From Novosphingobium sp. PP1Y (GTDB lineage Bacteria; Pseudomonadota; Alphaproteobacteria; Sphingomonadales; Sphingomonadaceae): a DNA stretch of 64,000 nucleotides. The notes below the pieces were generated by a model. It saw only the letters and a list, made by a program, of their open reading frames with translations. It was not told the DNA's origin and made no database searches. Location: NCBI RefSeq assembly GCF_000253255.1, contig NC_015580.1, positions 88,501 through 152,500 of the forward strand, in the 5' to 3' direction. Numbering within the stretch: the first letter of the stretch is position 1; every line of letters begins with the position of its first letter. Position numbers and translations under genes: made by a program. Shown piece by piece: positions 47,801-56,588 of this stretch.

Positions 47801-48450
47801 TGATCGACGATGCGGTGCCGATGAACGAGGGGTGCCTGCGCCCGATCACGCTGATCGTGCCCGAAGGATCGATGTTGCACCCGCGCGCGCCAGCTGCGGT
47901 CGTTGCCGGCAATGTCGAGACCAGCCAGGCCATCACCGATGCGCTGTTCGCGGCTCTCGGCGCGATGGCGGCGTCTCAAGGGACGATGAACAACTTCACC
48001 TTCGGCGATTCGCGGCGGCAGTACTACGAGACGATTGCGGGCGGTTCGGGGGCTGGCCCGGATTTCGACGGCACCAGCGTTGTCCAGACCCACATGACCA
48101 ACAGCCGCCTGACCGATCCCGAAGTGCTCGAGACCGGTTTTCCGGTACTGCTCGAAGAGTTCTCGATCCGGCGCGGGTCGGGCGGAAACGGGCTGCACAA
48201 GGGCGGCGACGGAGCGACGCGCCGCTTGCGCTTCCTCGAGCCGATGCAGGCGGGCATCCTTGCCCAGCGGCGCAAGGTTGCGCCTTTCGGTCTCGCGGGC
48301 GGTGAAGATGCGGCCCCCGGGCGAACCCGGGTGGAGCGTACTGACGGAAGCGTCGAGGATCTGGGCTCGACCGGCTCGGCGCATGTCGATGCCGGCGACG
48401 TCATCGTGATCGAGACACCCGGCGGCGGCGGTTACGGCAGGCCGGACTAG
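44830..48450 (+). CDS. 5-oxoprolinase / hydantoinase A-B fusion
   Basis: ATP-dependent ring opening of 5-oxoproline to glutamate, or of a hydantoin. At 1206 residues it combines a HyuA half (about 1-690) and a HyuB half (about 700-1206) in one chain, as in eukaryotic OPLAH and its bacterial relatives. The HyuA half starts WVDRGGTFTDVVARAPGG, a phosphate-binding loop of the actin-like ATPase fold. Later it has GFDMGGTSTDVSHY (second loop) and TFGGAGGQHACKVADALG. The HyuB half has NAPYDGGTHLPDITVV, GHHADVGGISPGSMPP and the final GGGGYG. ATG at 44830; the open frame extends upstream into the amidohydrolase without support. It converges on the GNAT gene with a 4-base overlap. Confidence 0.93.
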   Translation: MSNRNREAGLWQFWVDRGGTFTDVVARAPGGRFERLKLLSESPGAYDDAAVEAMRRLTGVRDGELPPAQLRLGTTVATNALLERKGEPVLLAITRGFGDALRIGTQERPDIFARHIVRPEPLHGAVIEVDERVGADGTVYRPLDENAALQGLQHFFDRGLRAIAIVLMHGYRHVAHEAVLARIAREVGFTQVSVSHEVAPLIKLIARGDTSVVDAYLSPVLDRYVAGLEAGLGPQVTALYMQSSGGLATGAAFRGKDAILSGPAGGIVGMAAIAREAGFDHVIGFDMGGTSTDVSHYAGQYERDSETRVAGVRVRTPMMLIETVAAGGGSICHFDGARFLVGPESAGAVPGPACYRRDGPLAVTDCNLLLGKLRPQHFPRVFGPHANEPLSLHAAQHKMDEVLQQVRAATGRALSREEAAEGFLEIAVANMANAIKTVSLRRGHDMTRAALVTFGGAGGQHACKVADALGVGTVLCHPLASVLSAYGMGLADRRVLHERTLALPLEARSMDDIGRAVEALGAQARGDLVAQGVALDTITLEATLAVRPKGSENAIEVRLGSLAFMREAFREGWLNRFGFGAGSDLIAETLRIEAVSAAQDAGGATLALPGNSGPPADHVDIFTGGSQHRVPLYLRADLAEGFEADGPLLVVDDVSTTVVEPGWQVRVDRFGNLLLTRVNALQVAQARTTACDPVRLEIMGALFMAIAEEMGAALQFSASSVNIRERLDFSCAVFDREGSLVANAPHMPVHLGSMGESVRTILARRGDAKDGRGLLPGDAYVLNAPYDGGTHLPDITVVMPVFAHDDESAPAWFVAARGHHADVGGISPGSMPPRSRSLGEEGVLIDNVLLVDRGELQEAALRALLASGPYPSRAIDQNIADLRAQVAACMRGASELRRIAREQGRGIVDAYMAHAQAHAEAAVRSLIDRLADGSFRVPMDNGAQICVTVRIDRKARGATIDFTGTSDQLADNFNAPLPVVRAAVLYVVRTLIDDAVPMNEGCLRPITLIVPEGSMLHPRAPAAVVAGNVETSQAITDALFAALGAMAASQGTMNNFTFGDSRRQYYETIAGGSGAGPDFDGTSVVQTHMTNSRLTDPEVLETGFPVLLEEFSIRRGSGGNGLHKGGDGATRRLRFLEPMQAGILAQRRKVAPFGLAGGEDAAPGRTRVERTDGSVEDLGSTGSAHVDAGDVIVIETPGGGGYGRPD

Positions 48451-48737
48451 GCCCGAACGTCGTTCCAGTCGGGGTGGCGGTTGAACGCGGCCACGACATA
48501 GCTGCAGACCGGGGCGACCTTGAACTGGTTTTCGCGCGCGTCGGCCACCATCGCCTCGACCAGCCGCATGGCGACGCCGCGATTGCCGATTTCGGGCGGG
48601 ACCAGGGTGTGATCGGCGAAATGGACGCCCTCGCGCTCCACCCAGGTCAGGCGGCCGACGGCATCGCTGTCCGCGACATGGGCGACATATTCGCCGCGCG
48701 TATCCTTCTCGTGCTTGGTTATGGTCACTCCGACCAT
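48447..48737 (-). CDS. Small GNAT-family N-acetyltransferase (YjdJ type)
   Basis: A 96-residue protein of the short GNAT group. The acetyl-CoA-binding helix is GNRGVAMRLVEAMVADARE, preceded by the conserved FADHTLVPPE. It matches the small stand-alone acetyltransferases related to E. coli YjdJ. ATG at 48737 with GGAG upstream; a GTG start at 48728 is also possible. The substrate is unknown. Its stop overlaps that of the oxoprolinase gene. Confidence 0.85.
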   Translation of the reverse strand: MVGVTITKHEKDTRGEYVAHVADSDAVGRLTWVEREGVHFADHTLVPPEIGNRGVAMRLVEAMVADARENQFKVAPVCSYVVAAFNRHPDWNDVRA

Positions 48738-48816
48738 GCGGCATTCTCCGGTGCGTGAATGGCAGCGCCATGCAAGCGCTTGACGCAGGGCGCGAGCCCA
48801 AGCAGGGCATATGGCC

Positions 48817-49812
48817 ATGAAGTTCCTCTCCGACAATGCTGCCAGCGTTCATCCCGCGGTCTGGAAGGCGATGATGGCTGCGGACGCGGCCGATGCGCCC
48901 TATGACAACGATGCGCTGAGCCGCGAGCTCGACGCGCGCTTCTCCGCGCTGTTCGGGCGTGACTGCGCGGCGCTGTGGGTGGCCACCGGCACGGCGGCGA
49001 ACTGCCTTGCCCTTTCGGCGATGGTGCCCCCGCACGGCGGCGCGGTCTGCCACCGCGAAGCCCATATCGAGGTCGACGAGTGCGGTGCGCCCGGCTTCTA
49101 TATGCACGGTGCGAAGCTCATGCTGGCAGAGGGCGAAAGCGCAAAACTGACGCCGGAGGCGATTGCCGCGGTCGTCGAGCCGATCCGCGACGATGTTCAC
49201 CAGGTCCAGCCCCATGCGGTTTCGGTCACGCAAGTGAGCGAATATGGCTGTGCCTATCGGCCCGGCGAGCTTTCGGCGATTGCCGACTATGTCAGGGGAC
49301 GCGGGCTGGCGCTGCATATCGACGGCGCACGCTTCGCCAATGCCCTGGCGTTTCTGGGCTGCAGTCCGGCAGAGGCGGCGCTGGGCGCCGATGCGCTCAG
49401 CTTCGGGTTCGTCAAGAACGGGGGCATGGGCGCCGAGGCGATCGTCTTCTTCGATCCCGAGCTTGCGCGCCAGGCGCGCTATCGCCGCAAGCGGGCAGGG
49501 CACCTGCAGTCCAAGGGCCGTTATCTTGCCGCGCAGATCCTTGCCATGCTCGACAACGATGTGTGGCTCGACAATGCGCGGGCCGCAAATGCCGCTGCGG
49601 CCGAGATCGCGGCGGCGGCCGAGGGGCGCCTGCTCCACCCGGTCGAGGCCAACGAAGTGTTTCTTGCGACAAGCGCCGCCGAGCGAGAGGCGCTGCGCGC
49701 ACAGGGCTTCGAGTTCTACGATTGGGGCATGGACGCGGCGCGGCTGGTAACCGCGTGGGACACCCGGCCCGAAGCGGCTGCCGCGCTGGCCCGGGCGATT
49801 GCCGGACTATGA
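48817..49812 (+). CDS. ltaE: Threonine aldolase-like PLP lyase
   Basis: Low-specificity threonine aldolase/beta-eliminating lyase, fold type I, 331 residues from the ATG at 48817. An ATG at 48811 is too close to the AGGG site. The N-terminal SDNAASVHPAVW and WVATGTAANCLALS bind PLP phosphate, and IDGARFANAL carries the Asp that contacts the pyridine nitrogen. SFGFVKNGGMGAEAIVFF contains the Schiff-base Lys. It cleaves L-threonine or L-allo-threonine to glycine and acetaldehyde. Its stop overlaps the DMT transporter start by four bases, so an amino-acid-related substrate may be exported by that transporter. Confidence 0.9.
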   Translation: MKFLSDNAASVHPAVWKAMMAADAADAPYDNDALSRELDARFSALFGRDCAALWVATGTAANCLALSAMVPPHGGAVCHREAHIEVDECGAPGFYMHGAKLMLAEGESAKLTPEAIAAVVEPIRDDVHQVQPHAVSVTQVSEYGCAYRPGELSAIADYVRGRGLALHIDGARFANALAFLGCSPAEAALGADALSFGFVKNGGMGAEAIVFFDPELARQARYRRKRAGHLQSKGRYLAAQILAMLDNDVWLDNARAANAAAAEIAAAAEGRLLHPVEANEVFLATSAAEREALRAQGFEFYDWGMDAARLVTAWDTRPEAAAALARAIAGL

Positions 49813-50726
49813 GCGATAGCAATACCGAAGCGGCCGCTTCGCAGGCCAAGGTCGTGGCTGCCTTCCTGATCGTGACCGCGATCTGGGGGTCGACATGGCT
49901 GGTGATCAAGGACCAGGTCGGCCTCGTTCCGGCCAGCTGGTCGATCACCTACCGTTTCGCCATCGCCTGCATCGGCATGTTCATCTTCGCGAAGCTGCGC
50001 GGCGATCCGCTGCGCCTCTCGCGCGAGGGGATGATCCTCTCGGTCTTCGTGGGTCTCTCGCAGTTCTTCCTGAACTTCCAGTTCGTGTACCGCGCTGAAA
50101 TCCACCTGACCTCCGGGCTGGTCGCCGTGTTTTACGCGCTGCTGATGGTACCCAATACGCTGCTGGGGCGACTGTTCCTGAAGGAGACGGTGAAGCCGCG
50201 CTTCGTCTTCGGCTCGCTGATCGCCATCGCGGGGATCGCCCTGCTGCTGATCCATGAATTTCGCGATGCGCCGCCCGACAGCCGCATTGCACTGGGCATT
50301 GCGCTGACTTGCGCCGGACTGTTCAGCGCATCGTCTGCCAACGTGCTGCAGGCCACGCCCGCCGGGCGACGCCAGCTCGTCGTGCCGCTGCTTGCCTGGT
50401 CAATGGTCTGGGGCACGCTTGCCGACGCGCTGTTCAGCATCGTCACCGCAGGGCCGCCGGTGGTCGACATGCGCTGGGGCTATCTTGCCGGGATCGCCTA
50501 TCTGGCGATTTTCGGGTCGGTGGTATCCTTCCCGCTCTACTTCGTGCTGATCCGTACGCTGGGCGCAGGCCGGGCAGCCTACAACGGCGTGGCTGTTCCG
50601 GTCGTCGCGATGGTGCTGTCGACCTTTTTCGAGGACTATCGCTGGACCGGCCTTGCCGGCGGTGGCGCGCTGCTGGCGCTCGTCGGCCTGCTCTTTGCGC
50701 TGTCAGCGCGGGCGAAGCGCGCGTAG
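49809..50726 (+). CDS. EamA/DMT superfamily exporter
   Basis: A 305-residue inner-membrane protein with ten predicted helices in two EamA repeats; the first contains AIWGSTWLVIKDQVGLVP, a typical DMT motif. Members export amino acids or metabolites. It is translationally coupled to the threonine aldolase-like gene (ATGA). Its 3' end overlaps the NAD-epimerase gene on the other strand by 24 bases. Confidence 0.9.
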   Translation: MSDSNTEAAASQAKVVAAFLIVTAIWGSTWLVIKDQVGLVPASWSITYRFAIACIGMFIFAKLRGDPLRLSREGMILSVFVGLSQFFLNFQFVYRAEIHLTSGLVAVFYALLMVPNTLLGRLFLKETVKPRFVFGSLIAIAGIALLLIHEFRDAPPDSRIALGIALTCAGLFSASSANVLQATPAGRRQLVVPLLAWSMVWGTLADALFSIVTAGPPVVDMRWGYLAGIAYLAIFGSVVSFPLYFVLIRTLGAGRAAYNGVAVPVVAMVLSTFFEDYRWTGLAGGGALLALVGLLFALSARAKRA

Positions 50727-51485
50727 GCCTTCGCGAAAGCTGGGATAGCGGGGCTGCCAGCCGAGCACGCGCTTGGCCTTGCCGTTGGCGACCCGGCGGT
50801 TCTCCGCATAGAACGAGCGTGCCATCGGCGACAGGTTCGCCTCCTCGAGCGACTGCATCGGCGGCGGTGCGATGCCGAGCAGCGCGCAGGCTTCCTCGAC
50901 GAGCCGATTCTGGCTGCAGGGCTCGTTATCAGAGAGATTATAGGCCCCCGGGGCCGCATCGAGACCGGCGATGACCCCTGCGGCGATATCCTCCACATGG
51001 GCGCGGCTGAATACCTGCCCAGGCAGATCGATGCGATGGGCACGCCCTTCGGCGAGCCGTTCGAAGATCGACCGGCCCGGACCGTAGATCCCGGGCAGGC
51101 GATAGACGCGCGCGCCGCGCCTGAGCCAGGCGGCGTCGGCTTCGGCCCTGGCGACGCGGCGGCCGGTTCCCGTCGGCGCGCCTTCATCGACCCACGCGCC
51201 TTCGGCATCGCCATAGACGCCGGTCGAGGACAGGTAGGACAGCCTCTTTGCGCCGAGGGCATCGCCATAGCGCTCCAGCACCGGGTCGAGCCCCTCGCTG
51301 CCCGGCGGGACCGAGGAGAGCACATGATCGGCATCGGCCAGCGCCATGCGCACGTTGCCCTCGTCTTCGAAGGAGAGGGTACCGTCGCGGCCGGTGGAGA
51401 CGATTTCCCATCCTGCTGCTTCGAGCCGGTCCGCGATGTAGCCGGCGGTATAGCCGAGGCCGAAGATGAACAGGCGGCGCTTCAC
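50703..51485 (-). CDS. NAD-dependent epimerase/dehydratase family protein
   Basis: A 260-residue extended-SDR-like protein. The N-terminal Rossmann loop is FGLGYTAGYIA, a modified GxxGxxG. A later LSSTGVYGD supplies the Ser/Tyr region, and YRLPGIYGPGRS is characteristic of the YeeZ/HpnA-like group. The catalytic Lys expected after the Tyr is not in its standard place, so true enzymatic activity is uncertain. The GTG start at 51485 overlaps the stop of the M48 protease gene (GTGA). Confidence 0.8.
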   Translation of the reverse strand: MKRRLFIFGLGYTAGYIADRLEAAGWEIVSTGRDGTLSFEDEGNVRMALADADHVLSSVPPGSEGLDPVLERYGDALGAKRLSYLSSTGVYGDAEGAWVDEGAPTGTGRRVARAEADAAWLRRGARVYRLPGIYGPGRSIFERLAEGRAHRIDLPGQVFSRAHVEDIAAGVIAGLDAAPGAYNLSDNEPCSQNRLVEEACALLGIAPPPMQSLEEANLSPMARSFYAENRRVANGKAKRVLGWQPRYPSFREGLRALRPR

Positions 51486-52798
51486 TTGCGATGTTCTCCG
51501 AAGTGCTGGGGCAGGGGGGTGGGACGGACCATCCGGGCATCGGGCACATGGTCTTTCTTCCACTGCATCGCCATGCGCACCCGCGTCGCTCCGGAGGGAT
51601 GGTCGAAGAACAGCATTTCCTCGACGGGGCCCGGCTCGATCTTGCGATAGTCGGCCAGCTTCATCGCTACCGCGGCGAAGGCGTCGGGTTCGCGTGCGGC
51701 GTCGAGGCCGAAGGCGTCGGCCTCGCTTTCGTCGATGCGGATCAGGCTGTTCGTCAGCGGTGTCGCCAGCAGGGAGAGAATGGAGATGCAGATCATCATC
51801 ACCGGAACCGATGCCGGATCGGAAAGATCCTGAACACCCCAACTCTGGCCATACCGGGCGATAAGCCAGGGGGCGATGCGCGCCACGACGAACAGGCACA
51901 GGGCGGCAAGGACAACGAAGAAGGCGATGTTGCGCCAGGCATGGCCGAGCACGTAGTGGCCCAGCTCATGGCCCATCACCGCCTCGATCTCCTCGGGCGT
52001 CGAGCGGTTGAGGAGATTGTCGTTGAGGCTGATGCGGATCGTCGGGCCGATGCCGGAAACATTGGCGGAAATCCGGTCGCTCTGCTTGCTCGCGTCGAAG
52101 ACGTAGATGTGCTTTACCGGGACATCGAACCGGTTCGCCATGGCGACGATGCGGTCGCGCAGCGGGCCCTGCGGCATTTCCCTGTAGGTGTTGAACAGCG
52201 GCGATAGATAGATCGGCGCCAGCAGCAGCGCGACAAACGCAAAGACGGCGACGATGCCGGTGCCAAGCACCCACCAGCGGCGCGGGAAGCGGCGTATCGC
52301 GGCATAGAGCGCGGCCAGCACGGCGGTTCCCACTACCAGGCTGAAGGCAAGGGAGATCGCCTGTTCGCCCAGCCAGCCGCCGAATGACAGGTTCATCAGT
52401 CCGTAGGAGCGTTCGCGGATGAACTGGCTGTAGATCGTCCAGGGCAGCGTGAGCACGGAACCGGCGAGCAGGTAGAGCAGCGCGGTTACCGCCGCAATGG
52501 CCGAAGGGCGCTGCGAAATCCGGCTGCCCCAGTCCCGGAACCGGCCGGACAGGCGCAAGTGGAGCAGCGCCCAGTCGATCAGCACCGCGATCAGCGTGCC
52601 CCACAGGGGTAGCCAGTAACCGCCTTCGAAATAGGCGTCGGACCGGGCGCGGGCGGGGCCTTGCAGCGTGTCGAGCCAGAGTCGGGTCGCCTGGTCGACG
52701 TCGAATCCGGACTGCGGCGCGCTTGCCGCCATGGCCGGGCCCGAAAGGATCGCCAACCCCGCGACCAGCACCATCACTGCGCGCTTGCCATGCATCAT
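51482..52798 (-). CDS. M48 family membrane metalloprotease (Ste24/CAAX-type)
   Basis: A 438-residue integral membrane zinc protease. It has a putative signal segment (residues 1-24), then several membrane helices and the HELGH motif at residues 277-281 (VMGHELGHYVLG). A second zinc-ligand region, RIDESEADAFGLDAA, lies about 75 residues later. The architecture matches Ste24p/HtpX-like M48A proteases, which in bacteria clear misfolded membrane or outer-membrane proteins. Two adjacent ATGs (52798 and 52795) both fit. It is an operon with the epimerase-like gene. Confidence 0.9.
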   Translation of the reverse strand: MMHGKRAVMVLVAGLAILSGPAMAASAPQSGFDVDQATRLWLDTLQGPARARSDAYFEGGYWLPLWGTLIAVLIDWALLHLRLSGRFRDWGSRISQRPSAIAAVTALLYLLAGSVLTLPWTIYSQFIRERSYGLMNLSFGGWLGEQAISLAFSLVVGTAVLAALYAAIRRFPRRWWVLGTGIVAVFAFVALLLAPIYLSPLFNTYREMPQGPLRDRIVAMANRFDVPVKHIYVFDASKQSDRISANVSGIGPTIRISLNDNLLNRSTPEEIEAVMGHELGHYVLGHAWRNIAFFVVLAALCLFVVARIAPWLIARYGQSWGVQDLSDPASVPVMMICISILSLLATPLTNSLIRIDESEADAFGLDAAREPDAFAAVAMKLADYRKIEPGPVEEMLFFDHPSGATRVRMAMQWKKDHVPDARMVRPTPLPQHFGEHRK

Positions 52799-52878
52799 TC
52801 GATCTTATCCCCCCAGACTCCGGGTAAATTCGTACCGCAACGGCTGGCAATCGCAAGGTAAGCCTCTAAATCTAGGCC

Positions 52879-55533
52879 ATGGACATCGCCAGCACTCCCG
52901 CCGACTCCGAAGCCAACATGCAGGTTGCCGACGCCGCGCCGCCGCCACAGGCGCCGCCGGTCATCCACCGCGAAGACTACTTGCCGCCGGCCTGGCTGGT
53001 GCCGCAGATCGCGCTGGAGTTCGCACTTGGCGTCGATGAGACGCACGTCACTTCGAAGCTTTCGGTGCAGCGCAATCCGGCCGGGAACGGATCGGACCTG
53101 ATCCGTCTGAATGGCGATCAGATTGCGCCGCTTTCGGTGAGGGTCGATGGCGAGGCGATCAACGACTGGCGGCTCGACGGCCCGGACCTGCTGATCGAAC
53201 TGCACGGCCAGGCCCACGAAATTGAGATCGAGACGCTGATCAAGCCGATCGCCAACAGCCAGCTGATGGGCCTGTATGCTTCCCACGGGATGCTGTGCAC
53301 GCAGTGCGAGGCAGAGGGCTTCCGCCGGATCACGTTCTTTCCCGACCGGCCTGACGTGCTTTCGGTCTATTCGGTGCGCATGGCCGGCGACAAGGCGGCT
53401 TTCCCGATCCTGCTCTCGAACGGCAACTGTACCGCGCAGGGGGAAGGGGAGAACGGTACCCACTGGGCCGAGTGGCACGATCCCTGGCCCAAGCCGAGCT
53501 ATCTCTTCGCGCTCGTCGCCGGGAATCTCGTCGCCAACAGTGCCGCTTACACGACCCGCAGCGGCCGCCAGGTCGCGCTGAACATCTGGGTGCGTCCCGG
53601 GGATGAGAGCCGCACCCAGCACGCGCTCGATTCGCTGATCGCCTCGATGAAGTGGGACGAGCAAACCTTCGGGCGCGAATACGACCTCGACCTGTTCAAT
53701 GTCGTCGCCGTTTCCGACTTCAACATGGGGGCGATGGAGAACAAGGGCCTCAATATCTTCAACACCCGTTATGTCCTGGCCGATCCGGACACGGCGACCG
53801 ATGCCGATTACGATGCGATCGAAGGCGTGATCGGACACGAGTACTTCCACAACTGGTCCGGCAACCGGATCACCTGCCGCGACTGGTTCCAGCTTTCGCT
53901 CAAGGAAGGCTTCACGGTGCTGCGCGACCAGCTGTTCAGTGCCGACATGGGTTCGGAGCCGGTCAAGCGGATCGAGGACGTGCGCGTCCTTCGCTCGGCC
54001 CAGTTCCCCGAGGATTCGGGCCCGCTGGCGCACCCGATCCGGCCCGATTCCTACCAGGAGATCTCCAACTTCTATACCGCGACGGTCTATAACAAGGGCG
54101 CCGAGGTCATCCGCATGATGCGGACCATGGCGGGGCCGGAGCGCTTCCGCAAAGGCACCGATCTCTACTTCGAACGCCATGACGGCGAAGCGGCGACCTG
54201 CGAGGATTTCATCAAGGCGATCGAGGAAGGCGCCGGACTGGACCTCGAGCAGTTCCGCCTCTGGTACTCGCAGGCCGGAACGCCGCAAGTGCAGGTTCGC
54301 ATGGCCCATGAAGGCGATGCCGTGACCCTCACGGTCAGCCAGGCCGTTCCTTCCACCCCGGGGCAGGCGATGAAGCAGCCCATGCCGATTCCCCTGCGGA
54401 TCGCCCTGTTCGACCGCGATACGGCCAGCCACGACGGCGAACGGCTCATCATCCTCGACAAGGCCAGCGACACTTTCCGCTTCGAGGGATATGCCAAGGC
54501 CCCGGTGCTTTCGGTCAACCGCGGCTTCTCCGCGCCGATCGCCCTCGATGTCGAGCGGCCGGTCGAGGACCTGGTGTTCCTCGCCGCCAGCGACGACGAT
54601 CCCTTTGCACGATACGAGGCGATGCAGAGCCTTGTCGTTCGCCACCTGATCGCGGCCGTGTCGGACGCCATGAGCGCATCGGCCAAGGCCGCAGAGCGCA
54701 ACGCCGTGAAGCGCGCCTTCGCCGCCGTGCTCGACGATGTCGCCCTCGATGACCTGATGCGCGGTGAGCTGCTGATGCTGCCGCCTGTCTCCTACCTGGC
54801 CGAGCAGCTGCTGGTCGCCGACCCGAGCGCACTTTACGAGGCGCGCGAGGATCTCAAGGCATGGCTGGGCCGGGAGCTTTCCGCCTCGCTGCGGGCGCTG
54901 CACGACCGCGTTTCCGCGATACCATACAGCCGTGATGCCGGCGCGCGCGGCGCGCGCAAGTGCAAGGCGCAGGCGCTGATCTACATTGCCGCGGCCGATC
55001 CGGCCGAAGGGGCGCGCCGGGCCGATACGCAGTACTGGGCGGCGGACAATATGACCGATCGCCAGAGTGCGCTGAGCGTGCTGTGCGGACTTGACGTGCC
55101 CGAGCGCAAGCAGGCGCTGGACGACTTCCACAAGCGCTATGAAGGCAATGCGCTCGTCATCGACAAGTGGTTTGCGCTTCAGGCCGGATCCACCCATCCG
55201 CTGGTGCTCGACCACATCCGCGACCTTGCGCTGCACCCGGATTTCACGATGTCCAATCCCAACCGGGTGCGGGCGCTCTACATGTCTGCGGCGGTCAATC
55301 CCAAGGCATTCCACGATGCCGGCGGGGAAGGCTATCGCACCATCGGCGAATTGATTCGCCGGCTCGATCCGATCAACCCGCAGACTGCGGCGCGCTTCGT
55401 CCCGGCCCTGGGGCGCTGGCGGCGAATCGAAGCGGAGCGCTCCCACCTGATGAAGGCAGAGCTCGAGAAGATTGCATCGCTGCCGGATCTGTCGCGCGAC
55501 GTGCGCGAACAGGTGACCAAGAGCCTTGGCTGA
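52879..55533 (+). CDS. pepN: Aminopeptidase N (M1 family)
   Basis: Zinc metallopeptidase that removes N-terminal amino acids from peptides. It is 884 residues. The exopeptidase substrate motif GAMENKGLNIFNT is near residue 284. The zinc motif HEYFHNWSGNRITCRDWF begins at His320, with the third ligand Glu about 20 residues further (LKEGFTVLRDQ). The C-terminal domains are typical of the E. coli PepN group. ATG at 52879. It is divergent from the M48 gene, and pgeF follows within 20 bases. Confidence 0.96.
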   Translation: MDIASTPADSEANMQVADAAPPPQAPPVIHREDYLPPAWLVPQIALEFALGVDETHVTSKLSVQRNPAGNGSDLIRLNGDQIAPLSVRVDGEAINDWRLDGPDLLIELHGQAHEIEIETLIKPIANSQLMGLYASHGMLCTQCEAEGFRRITFFPDRPDVLSVYSVRMAGDKAAFPILLSNGNCTAQGEGENGTHWAEWHDPWPKPSYLFALVAGNLVANSAAYTTRSGRQVALNIWVRPGDESRTQHALDSLIASMKWDEQTFGREYDLDLFNVVAVSDFNMGAMENKGLNIFNTRYVLADPDTATDADYDAIEGVIGHEYFHNWSGNRITCRDWFQLSLKEGFTVLRDQLFSADMGSEPVKRIEDVRVLRSAQFPEDSGPLAHPIRPDSYQEISNFYTATVYNKGAEVIRMMRTMAGPERFRKGTDLYFERHDGEAATCEDFIKAIEEGAGLDLEQFRLWYSQAGTPQVQVRMAHEGDAVTLTVSQAVPSTPGQAMKQPMPIPLRIALFDRDTASHDGERLIILDKASDTFRFEGYAKAPVLSVNRGFSAPIALDVERPVEDLVFLAASDDDPFARYEAMQSLVVRHLIAAVSDAMSASAKAAERNAVKRAFAAVLDDVALDDLMRGELLMLPPVSYLAEQLLVADPSALYEAREDLKAWLGRELSASLRALHDRVSAIPYSRDAGARGARKCKAQALIYIAAADPAEGARRADTQYWAADNMTDRQSALSVLCGLDVPERKQALDDFHKRYEGNALVIDKWFALQAGSTHPLVLDHIRDLALHPDFTMSNPNRVRALYMSAAVNPKAFHDAGGEGYRTIGELIRRLDPINPQTAARFVPALGRWRRIEAERSHLMKAELEKIASLPDLSRDVREQVTKSLG

Positions 55534-55546
55534 CAGCGAGCCAGAG

Positions 55547-56323
55547 ATGACCGGCGCCGCAGCGGTCGAAGTCAACCGGGCTGCACTGCTGGAGGGGCTG
55601 CCGCACGGGTTCCTCGGCCGGCGCGGCGGCGTGAGCCGGGGCGCGGTCGCCGGGCTGAATGTAGGGCTCGGCTCGGGCGACGATCCCGGCGACGTGGCCG
55701 AGAATCGCGCGCGCGCCGTCGCCGCGGTCCAGCCTGGCGCGCGGCTGGTCTCGGTCTATCAGGTCCACTCGCCCGACTGCGTCGTCGTGGGCGAGGATCC
55801 ATGGATGGATGACGCCCGCCCGCATGCCGATGCCCTTGTCACAGATCGCCCGGGGCTGCTGCTGGGGATCGTCACGGCCGACTGCGCGCCGGTCCTGCTG
55901 GCCGACCGCGAAGCGGGCGTCGTCGGCGCTGCCCATGCCGGCTGGAAAGGTGCCATCGGCGGCGTCACCGACCGCACCGTGGAGGCCATGGAGACGCTAG
56001 GGGCAAAGGCGGGCCGGATCGTCGCTGCGATCGGTCCCTGCATCGCCCAGGCGTCCTACGAAGTGGACCAGTCCTTCTTCGACCGCTTCTGCAAGGACGA
56101 TTCCGAGAACGTCCGATTCTTCGTGGCGGGCCGGAAAAGGCATCATCATTTCGATCTGGAAGGTTATGTCGCCGCGCGTCTCGAGGCTGCAGGGCTTGCC
56201 GCGGTGGAGCGTCTGCGTCTCGATACTTATGCCGAACCGGACCGATTCTTTTCCTTCCGCCTGGCCACGCACCGCAACGAACCCGCCTATGGGCGCGAGC
56301 TTTCGCTGATCGGGCTGGGCTGA
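55547..56323 (+). CDS. pgeF: Peptidoglycan editing factor PgeF (multicopper polyphenol oxidase-like fold)
   Basis: A 258-residue protein of the YfiH family. The conserved metal/catalytic residues are in YQVHSPDCVVV, GIVTADCAPVLLAD and AHAGWKGAIGG. A later IGPCIAQASYEVD is also invariant in the family. YfiH/PgeF removes wrongly incorporated serine from muropeptide precursors in E. coli; older annotation as laccase or polyphenol oxidase is superseded. ATG at 55547; a TTG at 55526 overlapping the pepN stop is the alternative start. Likely in an operon with pepN. Confidence 0.93.
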   Translation: MTGAAAVEVNRAALLEGLPHGFLGRRGGVSRGAVAGLNVGLGSGDDPGDVAENRARAVAAVQPGARLVSVYQVHSPDCVVVGEDPWMDDARPHADALVTDRPGLLLGIVTADCAPVLLADREAGVVGAAHAGWKGAIGGVTDRTVEAMETLGAKAGRIVAAIGPCIAQASYEVDQSFFDRFCKDDSENVRFFVAGRKRHHHFDLEGYVAARLEAAGLAAVERLRLDTYAEPDRFFSFRLATHRNEPAYGRELSLIGLG

Positions 56324-56420
56324 ACCTGCGGCACTTGCCGCAGCAAGCCAGCTTGCGGCGGGACTGGGCGCATCAAAACCGCCAAGGTTTCCTGCGCCTT
56401 GTGCCAGACCAAAAAGGCGG

Positions 56421-56449
56421 TTGGCACGGCGGACTTTCGTGTATATCAG
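56421..56449 (+). promoter_or_regulatory. Candidate promoter of petABC
   Basis: TTGGCA (56421-56426), a 17-base spacer and TATCAG (56444-56449), about 140 bases before petA. The gap from 56324 to 56588 holds no gene. Confidence 0.35.
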
Positions 56450-56588
56450 GCCCGCCAAGTCGGTATCGGCCCGGAGCACGTCCGGACTGCGTGCCGTCGA
56501 AGGGGGATACCAAGCGTACCATTGGTAAGCTGATGGCTCGTTGTCGGTCCCCCGGCAGTGGGTTGTCGAAAGCAAGGCAAGGGCAAAC

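Noticed and set aside
52795..55575. 926-residue frame antisense to pepN
   Set aside because: It is a codon-bias shadow of a recognised M1 peptidase, with no motifs of its own.
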